Positions 55,340-64,000 of a stretch of DNA of 64,000 nucleotides are shown one piece after another. The notes under the pieces are model-generated. The model did not search any database and was not told the origin of the DNA. It saw only the letters and a list, made by a program, of their open reading frames with translations. Source of the stretch: Gentiana macrophylla (lineage: Eukaryota; Streptophyta; Magnoliopsida; Gentianales; Gentianaceae); the NCBI GenBank assembly GCA_026214975.1, contig JAOBSW010000664.1, positions 41,013-105,012 on the forward strand, read 5' to 3'. The position numbers and the translations under genes were made by a program. Positions within the stretch are counted from its first letter, which is position 1; every line of letters starts with the position of its first letter.

Positions 55340-56514
55340 GCAGCTTCTAGAAATCCTCGCCTGACAGCATACCAAGTCGTAACTTAATTGGTTATGGCAC
55401 AAGAAGTTGAATCATCTAAATTTTGATGATATCAATTATTTGGTGAAGAAGAAGTTGGTGATTGGTTTACCCGAGATCACATTCAAGAAGGATGCTATAT
55501 GTGATGCATGTCGCCAGGTAAACAGATAAAGTCAAGTTTCAAGTCAAAGACTAAACAATCAACTAATAGATTGTTGAGCCGATGCATATGGATCTTTTGG
55601 ACCAATTACTCCAACATGTGTAACAGAAAGAAATACACCTTAGTGGTTGTGGATGATTATTCAAGGTACACTTGGGTGATTTTTATGAACAAGAAAAGTG
55701 AAACACTCAAAGCATGCCTAATCTCTCAAGAGATTACAGTAATGAGAAAAGTTTAACAAGAATAAAGATAAGATCGATCGTGGTATCGAATTTCTCAACA
55801 AAGTTATAAGAGAATATTGTGAATGTAATGGTGTACTACATCAACTTGTCGCCGCTGGTACACCTCAAAGAAATGGGGTTGCCGAAAAAGAAGAAACAGG
55901 ACTTTAAAGGAAGCAGAAGGACAATGATTTGTGAGGCATTGCTACGAAAGATATTGGGTGAAGCAATCAATACAAAGATGCTATACACAAAACAGTAACC
56001 TCAAATGAACAAGAAGTCGTTGAAGACACCTTATGAGATTTGGAATGGAAGGAAACCAAATATATCCTATTTCCACCCATTTGGAAGCAAATGTTTTATC
56101 CTAAATCACAAGGTTCATTTGAAGACATTCCAACCAAAGTCAGATGAAGGAATCTTCTTTGGATATTCTTCAACAAAGAAGGCATTCAGTGGTATCGAAC
56201 AAGAGGTCATCAAACATGAAGAAACAATCCATGTTGTGTTTGATGAACCTAAGTTCACTCGTGTGGAAGATGAAGATTGTGAACTCGCCGAGAATGAACA
56301 AGTCACCGATCCAGATTGTGTTGAAGTTTTGGAAAGATTCAATGACTTAAAAGTTTCGATATGCACTTCGCCGAACACCCGCGGTAACATTATCGATGCA
56401 ACAATCAAGCAATTCAAGGATCTCGCCGAACCCTCGTTGTTGAAGAAGCTACAAAGAGACTTAATCAAGATGAGGTTCCCGATAACTAAACTAACCGTAA
56501 TCCACAATGGTTAA
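55340..56514 (+). pseudogene. Integrase of element 2 pol
   Basis: Pre-integrase zinc region around 55395-55510 (HLNFDDINYLVKKK-like, then CDACRQGK-like across a frame change). The first catalytic Asp is in VVVDDYSRYTWV (about 55652). A second segment, DRGIEFLN at about 55770, and a third with GTPQRNGVAEKE (Glu) near 55858 follow in different frames. Open from 56005 to 56514 is the C-terminal part with KTPYEIWNGRKPNISYFHPFGSKCF. Catalyses insertion of the DNA copy in intact relatives. Confidence 0.85.
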
Positions 56515-56534
56515 GGAATCACCCCGCCGAACAA

Positions 56535-57330
56535 GTTATTGGCAATGTACAAAGAAGGTGTTAGGACCGTAAGACAACCGGAAGCCATGTTTACTTGTTT
56601 TCTATCTCAAATGGAACCAAAAGTTATTGAAGAAGGAATTTCAGATCCAGATTGGATAATAGCTATGCACGAGGAATTGAATGAATTTGAAAGAAATCAA
56701 GTTTGGACACTAGTTGAAAAGCCAAGTCATGCAAATATCATTGGTACTAAGTGGGTGTACGTAAATAAACTTGATGAATCTGGTACCATTGTAATGAATA
56801 AGGCCGCACTAGTTGCAAAAGGCTATTCTCAAGGTATGAATAGATTTTGATGAAACTTAGGCACCGCTGCAAGATTGAAGCTATCGACTATTCTTGGCAC
56901 ATGCCGCATATAAGAACTTCAAGGTTTATCAAATGGATGTCAAAAGTACATTTTGTAATGGCATTCTAGATGAGGAAGTGTATGTACAAAGAACCTCCTG
57001 GATTTGAAGTTAAAGATCAAGAGGATAAAGTGTATAGACTCAATAAAGCACTTTATGGATTGAAACAGCACCAAGAGCTTGGTATGAGACTTTATCTCAA
57101 TTTTTGTGGACAATGGTTTTACAAAAGGCACCATTGATAAAACTCTTTCGTAATCAATGACAAGGACAAAGACTACTACGGGCATGTATATATGTTGATG
57201 ACATAATCTTTGGTCTCAAAATGATCTACTTTGTGAAAAGTTTGCAAATCTAATGAAGAGCAAATTCCAAATGAGCATGATGGGAGAAATGAATTACTTT
57301 TTTGGGGTTGCAAGTCAAACAAATGAAAGA
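56535..57330 (+). pseudogene. Reverse transcriptase of element 2 pol
   Basis: Open at 56539-56850 with IIGTKWVYVNKLDESG and LVAKGYSQG. The frame then shifts before KVYQMDVKS (about 56925) and again before the active site YVDD at 57191-57202 and [21 protein letters not shown] is at 57252-57305. The RT of element 1 is much better preserved. Confidence 0.85.
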
Positions 57331-57499
57331 TGGAATCTTCATTCATCAAACCAAGTATACCAAGGAGTTGTCAAGAAGTTTGGTATGGAAAACAAAGACC
57401 AAAATATCAACTCCAATGAGTACAAACATCGATTGATGAAGATAAAGAAGGCAAAGATGTTGATCGACCTTATACGTATGATGATAGGCAATTGTCAGA

Positions 57500-58090
57500 C
57501 TCCATCGCCACAGACTGATATATCCTTTGTCAGAGGTGTTTGTGCAAGATTTCAATCTAAACCTAAAGAAAGTCAATTAGGTGCACAAGAGAGTTCTCAA
57601 GTACCTAAAGGAGACTTTGGGAGTAGGATATGGTATTCCAAGGATGGAAGCTTCAAAGTTATATCCTACTCAGACTCGATTATGCTTGATGCAAGATTGA
57701 TAGAAAAAGCACCACAGAACCTCACAATTAATGGGAAGTAGGTCGGTCTCCTGGTTCAAAGAAGAAACAGATTCAATATCAACTTCCATCGCTGAAGTTT
57801 AATATATAGTCGCTGGAAGTTGTCAGGCACAAGTACTATGGCTAAGACAACAATTAAGGGATTATGGAATTGAAGAAAAGGAAATTCCAATTATGTGTGA
57901 CAACACAAGTGCAATTGCAATCACCGAAAACCTGCTTTTGCACTCAAGAACCAAGCACATTGATGTGAGACATCATTTTATAAGAGACCATGTTGAGAAG
58001 AAAGATGTTGTGGTTCTATATATCCCTACCAAAATCAACATGCCGATATTTTCACTAAACCACTTGATTGTGAAAGATTTTCCAAATTAA
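57500..58090 (+). pseudogene. RNase H region of element 2 pol
   Basis: CARFQSKPKES (57541-57573), a YSDS motif (57664), then after a frame change [16 protein letters not shown] and, in an open 65-codon segment 57893-58090, [12 protein letters not shown] and [15 protein letters not shown]. The end NMPIFSLNH shows a shifted [12 protein letters not shown] terminus. Confidence 0.83.
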
Positions 58091-58777
58091 GGACCGAACT
58101 TGGAATTATAAAAGTTGACTTATATTCAAAGAATGTAATCGAATTCACCAAGGGATTAGTCTTTGCTATGTTGGGTGAGCTCACTTAGCAGATTAGTCAT
58201 TGGTATCAATAATTCCATGTACTTATGTTTGGACAATTGAGCAAATGAGGTTGCTGGCGGGATTGGTCTTTGTCATGTTGGGTGAGCTCACTTGATGATC
58301 GTCATTGGTATTAAACTTCATCTTGTATTATCAATTGAACAAAACAAGAAGAAATCAAGGATCAAGAGAGTCACTTTATCGCCAGGTCAAGTGCCTTTAT
58401 CAAACAGATCGTTGAGCCAACCTCGCCGACAAAGAACCCTATCGAATGGAACATTATTCACCAAACTTTACTAAAGTCAAAAAGGAATTGGCGGATATTT
58501 ATTCTATCCTTTATTACCACATTTAACACGATCTAATGGTTATCGACGTTATGGAAGAGTTATGGAACACGTGTCAAGCCAAAGATTTATTCAGATTAAT
58601 CATGGTTAACATCGATGTAACGCGGCAATGACAAGCTTGCAACTACTCACCGCCTATATATTCAGATTGTTACACAGCAGATTCTCTACTTGCAAAATCT
58701 GCTTTATCACTGCGAATTTCACACTGTGTGAACACAGATTCATAATCCATATTCTTCATCACTTTATTCTCATAAAA
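58091..58777 (+). other. pol-to-3' ORF region with a direct repeat and promoter-like elements, element 2
   Basis: No supported gene. A 55-bp direct repeat (58153-58208 and 58259-58313) sharing GTTGGGTGAGCTCACTT; CACGTG at 58568-58573; TATA-like TATATATT at 58655-58662; a leader to the ATG at 58778. Confidence 0.5.
58655..58662 (+). promoter_or_regulatory. Possible internal TATA box before the 3' ORF, element 2
   Basis: TATATATT, 123 nt upstream of the ATG at 58778. Same relative position as the TATATAAA in element 1. Confidence 0.4.
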
Positions 58778-59125
58778 ATGGCGGAAAAGATTGATGTCCA
58801 GATTGAATCAAGCCAGAGTGTTAGAGGTTTTGTTGTGGATGCAAACAGAACTGAATTGGCCATTAATATTGGTAGGAGAATCAGGAGGTTTGCAGGTTTG
58901 GAGAATATACTCAGTATCAGGTTAGAAACAATTTCATACACCAATGTTATTGATTTCTGGAAGAACATGGTTGTGGAAGAAGGAACTGAAGCATTCAAGA
59001 CAACTGTGAATGCTGAGGAGATTGAAGTTTCACCTAGTCTATCGAGGGAAGTGTTTGGATTTGAGGAAGTAGTGGATGGTCCAAAGAACTCAAGCAACGG
59101 GACTATCCAAGATGGCTTTTGTTGA
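58778..59125 (+). CDS. N-terminal part of the 3' ORF of element 2
   Basis: 116 codons from ATG (context AAAATGGCG). I chose this start over one 150 nt upstream in the same frame because of its context and because the upstream codons read through the leader. It includes IDVQIESSQ and INIGRRIRRF. No known catalytic motif seen. It is the first part of an envelope-like or plant-transposon-type ORF that continues in other frames. Confidence 0.55.
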   Translation: MAEKIDVQIESSQSVRGFVVDANRTELAINIGRRIRRFAGLENILSIRLETISYTNVIDFWKNMVVEEGTEAFKTTVNAEEIEVSPSLSREVFGFEEVVDGPKNSSNGTIQDGFC

Positions 59126-62100
59126 TCAAATCAAAACAAATCAAGCCACCAAACTGCTCCAGGATCTATTGCGTATATATTGGGAATGAGTACAATCACG
59201 AGCAAACTCATTGCAAAGAACATACTTGGACTGGTTGAAGTATGGACACTCTATCCGGACCCAAGATAGAGTTGATGATTATTATTTGCAGGAGCATGAA
59301 GTTTGATTGGGCTGGTTACTTCATTCATTACATGAAGAAGGTAGCCAAGGAAGAAAAAGAGGGAAAAGGAAATCCAAGGCCTTGCCTTAGACTAATGGTT
59401 CGCACTATGCCGAATCACTTGGAGGTTCCCGATCTTGAACTCGAGAAGATTAATCGCCTAGATACAAGAAGGAAATTGATTATGTTATTCCCCGGTCTAG
59501 ATGATGATGAAGATGTTGTCGACTCTGCCATCGATGATGATAGTGATGGTGATGGTGATGGTGGTGGTGAGCAGTCCAAAGAAACTAAGAAGAAATCCGC
59601 TAAACATGCCGCACCAAAGAAAGTCACGAGAAAAGAAAGGTCATAGAAACAAGAAAGATTATCAAGTGTTAAAGCCTAAAAGAACAAAGAAGCAAACAAA
59701 GACAGATCGTTGAGTCTCGCCGAGGGTCCAAATTAACTGAAGTACTCGACTTTGTTGTTGCCGCAAGAAGAATCATGTTGAGATTCTCGAGGAACAACAT
59801 AAGGAAGCCAGAGAAAGAGGAAGTCTCACCGTGGTAGAAGAAGATGATGAGCCACTTTCCAAGAGAAGAAAAGAAATTATCCGTAAAAAGAAACATGGAA
59901 AGTGGGAAAGAATTAAATAACTTGGAAGCACAAAGAGTCCAAGAAGCAAAGATCGAGAAGAGGAAGAAGAGGTCATTGAGGCCGAGCCCTAACTATCATC
60001 ATCAAGCCTGTGGAAATTATCGACTCTCACCGTAAAAGGTTGTTAAGTCCATCAAGCCGGAATGATTGTTGTTGAGCAATTTGTTGAGATATATAGCGCT
60101 TCATCGACACTAAGCCTCGCCCGCAAAGATCTATCAAGACCCACAAAGAAACCATCGAACTCGAACTCGCTGTGGTAGTTGAAGAATTGGTTGAAGACCC
60201 CGCAATTGTTGCAAGAACTCGTGGGAAGAGCAAATTACCGCGCTAACCCTACCGATGAGCATGTAAGTCAGGGGGAACCAAGTATTGTACAGATGGAAGT
60301 AGTTGGCACAAATATACAACCTCAGCAACCTACTGACTTTGGAACATCTGTTGAAGAAACCATGAATCTACTTGTTGAGACCTTTAGAGGTCAAAAGGCA
60401 CCGAAAGAGCTCCTAAGATCTTTCATTCCCTTTGAAAGGCATGTGAAAGAAAGGAATAAAACAGAAGAGTTTGTAGATCCCAAACTTCAGCAAATTGCTG
60501 ACTATTAACAATGGTAGTTTGGTTTCTACAAGAGACAAAAGCCAGCTGCTGAACCTATGACAGACTTTGAGGAATGGGCTTTTAACAAGTGGGAGTAGAA
60601 AATTTGTTGGACCTCGGTTGATACCACTCATTGCAATCCAGATTGATGGACTTATTTGATGAACAAATGTAAAGAGGAGGGTATCAAGTTTAGGATCCAA
60701 GAGATGGCAATGATGACTCATCCTCATCATCGATTCTAAAGGAGATTTCCTCCGACTCGGAGGAACCAAAGTGGGACCTGCAATACTAATAGAACCTTCT
60801 TCTACACAACAGCCCATCGATATCGTAAGTCGAGGCCAAGAGATCGAGAAATGGATGAGGATCTACAGATCTCACCATGGATGATCCGAAGCATTGATCA
60901 ATGAAGGAATTAATTTGAGTGCCGGTAGGCTAGTCGATGAATCTTCTACATTCCATGTTGTAGAGCCTACCGCACAACCAAGTCGAACAGAGTGAGAATT
61001 TGGATAAAGAGAATGTTACTGATTTCAGTGAACCTAGTGCCAGCTCAGAGGCATCTATTGAATATCAAGATGGATTTGACTTTGAGGGAATTTTACTAAA
61101 ATTTCCATCATTCTAACCAAAATTGGTCATGTCAAGGATTCCAAGTGGATAATGAGGCCATATTCAATCCACAGAGAGTTGAAGAGGAGGTACAAGTTGC
61201 CGAAGTTACAAACAAAGACTGGACACAAAGTTGGAACAGAGGTACAGTCAGGCCGAGTCTCAAACAAAGACTGACAAAGGTTGGAACCTAATTTGGGCTT
61301 GAGGAAACCCCGCCGCTATTCTAGAGGTCAGCCAGAAGTGGAGCCATCGAGACAAGACCACTAAAGGAAAGATGGTCACAGATCGCTGTTAATGAGGATG
61401 AGCAAAACACTGGACTATGACTTTAGTGATGAGGAGTTTCAAATGCCTCAAGAAGAAAATGTTGAAGTTGATCCTCCATGTGCATTTGTACCTATTTTTG
61501 AAGAACCAAAGCCATTGATCCTATCTTAGAAGAATTCAAGGACCTAATCTCGCTGGATTAGATAGAGTTGGGCAATGGTTGTGAGCAATCGAGGCCACAA
61601 TATAATATGGAAAAGCTCATTGATGCAACTCATCGGTGAAAGAATGACTGTGAGGTACCAGAGAAGTGTTGAATGAGTTGAGGACCGTGAGGCATGACAT
61701 GCAACAGCTTAAGGACTCAATCGATAGACAAGAACAGTAGATTTGAAGAGTCGATGAAATTGGTGAATGAAAAACAGATAATGGCCGACATAGCTTGCTT
61801 CAAATTTCACATCTACTCAAAATGTCGTGAATAATATGATGCTAGATGAGGGGAATCAAGCAAGGGAATACTTTGAAGGAAATGTTTTTGAAAGATCAAT
61901 TTACATCCATTCAACAAAAACTTGACAAGCTTGTCGAAACCCCCCCTAGACTACGAGCCTCGTGGCCGCACAACAACCTACTATGCTTGATCCTAAACTT
62001 ACCGAGAATACCTACCTGGAGCAAACAAAGGCAAGGAAGGATCACAAAAATTGATACTAGGATCAAATCATAGAAGGACAACTGAGCAACCTAGTTATCA

Positions 62101-62394
62101 CACAAGAGAATGTGCATGGCTGGGCTGTCCCGGTTTGTTGATGATGTCAATAAGGGGAAGAGGCAAACAGCAGGCTACAAAGAAGTCGCTGCATTTTTGC
62201 AAAGAAGAGATGGGAAGTCGATACAAATGCTTTCAGACAACCAAAGACTGCATTTCCACTCACCGATGAGCTTCCAACAATACAAGAAAGAAGGTATACA
62301 CAATGCATATAGACCCTATCATGACAAGTGGGTTCCATTAAGGTCCGAACTTATTTTTGGGACTAAAGTTTTGGGAAGCAAGAATCAAACTTGA
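59126..62394 (+). pseudogene. Rest of the envelope-like 3' ORF region of element 2, frameshifted
   Basis: Open segment 59242-59646 has IICRSMKFDWAGYFIHYM, matching the KFDWA segment of element 1, then an Asp/Gly-rich and Lys-rich tail. Charged, repetitive stretches follow (59700-60000, 60179-60508). A last open segment is at 62110-62394, with a basic HDKWVPLRSELIFG-like end. Stops and shifts are frequent. No signal peptide or membrane helix can be assigned. Confidence 0.5.
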
Positions 62395-62828
62395 GGGCCA
62401 AACACAGAGGTGGTAGAAGTGGCATAGGTATACCTACCACAAAGGCAAAGGACTCAGTGAATGAATTTAAAGAAGTGTGTATGAGGTTAGGCTTCAGGTA
62501 AATCAAATATCCCTTACTCTACCTCAAGCATGGCATTGGTGGAAACATGTAAATCCTCATATTGACTTCTCTCCGATTGAAAATGATTGGATGAGAGATA
62601 TGGTGAAAGAAATCTGAGAATACCAAGAACAAGTCGAGAAAGCCGCATAAGAAAGTGGAGAGAAGACAAGAGATCAAAGATACTTTAACCGTGATTATAT
62701 ATTTTTTTGCCGATTCTAGGTCAGAATATCTTTGAACAAATGATTATAATGAAAGATGACTATATTTGTTCTGCTTTTGTTTTATCTCTTTTGCTTTGTC
62801 GTTAGGTGAGGGTATTGGCATCATCACC
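62395..62828 (+). other. 3' untranslated region of element 2
   Basis: About 430 nt with no supported gene, ending in GGCATCATCACC. Confidence 0.5.
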
Positions 62829-62841
62829 AAAAAGGGGAAAT
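62829..62841 (+). promoter_or_regulatory. Polypurine tract, element 2
   Basis: AAAAAGGGGAAAT immediately before TGTTGGACTT of the 3' LTR. Confidence 0.86.
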
Positions 62842-64000
62842 TGTTGGACTTATTTCTATATTTTGATGATGAGTGCCACACTAGTCGTATATAGTGCAAA
62901 GGCAAAAAGATGTCTAGATCAAATGTATAGGCTTATTAGAGTTTGATTCATAAATAGGTTTGATCAAACAAGATCAGTAAAGGGTCTGGTTTATATCATC
63001 ACAGATCGTCCATTTCAAAGAGGTAGATAGGTCAAGAGACTAGTCGTGAACCCGCCAAGACCAATAATGAGGGCTCAAACTCGCCATGTAAGGCTAAGGG
63101 ATCAAACTTAGTATTTAAGTCAAGGATATGGAATCGTAATTTAGGCAAGTCCGTGATGACCTAAATCGACTACATATACCTTGTGAAGAAGGTCCGAGTT
63201 CCATAAGTTGGATGATGTTTGGAACTTGGTTATAATTAAAAGGTGTAATCTAACTTCACGTATAAAAGTTAGATAAAAGAAGTCACCAGATCAGATTTTA
63301 TACACAAAGAAATTGCGTCAAATAGATCGATTAGTATCTCAAGAGATCGATGAACTCATCGATGATATACCTCGATTAATTCAAGATTATATTGGAAGAT
63401 TACATAGATAAGGACAGCCAACTACCGACTTATCAAACAAATCAAGGGCCGAGATTAAACAAACGCTGGGATGATTCAGATTATTATCCAATGGATATAA
63501 GTCAGTAAGTGGGACAGATCAAGATCATTAAAAAGGAATTTCGACATGTTGTCACCCTATGAATAGTAAAATAATGCAAATCGATGGGACAAAACAAGGA
63601 ATGGTTACATTTGAATTTCAAATACAAGTCACATGCATTCTTGCCTATAAATAGAAGACTTTCAACTCGTAAACAAGATGATGATTTATGAAATTTTGAT
63701 AAACTAAAAAGAGGCAACTCGAGCTGAAAACACCCTCAATAACTTCATCAACTTCAAGCTATCGATCCCAGAAATTCTTCAAGTGTATTCTCGCATTCAA
63801 GCTACATCAAGTATACACACTTGAAGATCGCAAGCCGCTGATTACATCAACCTAATCAAGTCCGGCCAGAATCGAATCATTTATTTGATTCAATCTTTAT
63901 TTTATAAAGAACTCGTCAAGACAAAGGAAGCACAGCTTGTGTGAGAGACTGCTTGTTTGTGGTGGAGCCGGTGAAGAGGCAATTCTACCCTTCAAGGACC
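62842..64000 (+). repeat. 3' LTR of element 2, truncated by the window
   Basis: 1,159 of about 1,704 bp. TATAAATA at 63646-63653. Differences from the 5' LTR include CAG read as CAAG and CGTG, and CTG read as CCG. Confidence 0.92.

Larger units (their letters stand above)
50878..64000 (+). mobile_element. Sirevirus-like Ty1/copia LTR retrotransposon (element 2), 3' end outside the window
   Basis: A 1,704-bp 5' LTR (TGTTGG to CCAACA), a 10,260-bp internal region and the first 1,159 bp of the 3' LTR. The gene order is gag, protease, integrase, reverse transcriptase, RNase H, then an extra ORF region. The LTR opening with TTTTGATGATGAG, the GGCATCATCACCAAAAAGGGG tract and the third ORF relate it to element 1, but LTR sequences differ, so it is another family. 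It lies in a 5S spacer after CGCTCCTAT, with a predicted duplication CCTAT. All genes are frameshifted. Confidence 0.9.

Overview
The window is plant nuclear DNA, almost certainly from an angiosperm. It is a block of tandem 5S ribosomal RNA genes broken by four LTR-retrotransposon insertions. The 120-nt 5S gene is the standard plant form, followed by T-runs that terminate RNA polymerase III and preceded by a TATA-like stretch, a GC at -13/-12 and a C at -1. The repeat unit is about 520-530 bp. No 18S/25S rDNA and no host protein gene is visible. I cannot name the species.

Layout. 1-788: the right part of an LTR whose left part lies outside the window. 789-2597: three minus-strand 5S genes and a truncated fourth. 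Near 2597 the array flips. 2598-6209: plus-strand 5S units. 6210-16317: a 10.1-kb Sirevirus-like Ty1/copia element inside a 5S gene, with a perfect 5-bp target duplication. 16318-25606: 17 further 5S units. 25607-39442: a 13.8-kb Athila-like Ty3/gypsy element in a 5S spacer. 39443-50877: 22 more 5S units, increasingly irregular. 50878-64000: a second Sirevirus-like element whose 3' LTR runs off the window. Removing elements 1 and 2 restores 5S spacings of 523 and 526 bp, so the plus-strand pieces were one array. Most short open frames in the array (Ser/Leu/Phe-rich or Lys/Glu-rich) are chance readings of the pyrimidine-rich spacer.

The retroelements are structurally complete but their genes are interrupted. 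Recognisable parts are the gag zinc knuckles, the protease active site (absent from element 1), integrase, reverse transcriptase (YVDD or FMDD) and RNase H. Each of the three large elements also has an extra gene region between pol and the 3' LTR. In all three a TATA-like box lies upstream of that region. In the Athila element the TATA box follows a cluster of the same near-palindromic GACG motifs that precede the TATA box of its LTR.

The main caution concerns sequence quality. Differences between paired LTRs, and between normal and 'degenerate' 5S units, fall mostly at CAG/CTG trinucleotides and often create CG-containing strings. This is what miscalling of CHG-methylated cytosines would look like, so many frameshifts and apparent 5S pseudogenes may be technical. 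Biological points to check are a 5S-derived 37-bp fragment in the spacers, a recurrent 5S-less unit, higher-order repeats of 2, 3 and 6-7 units, an array inversion, and a patch of 5S sequence inside one LTR.
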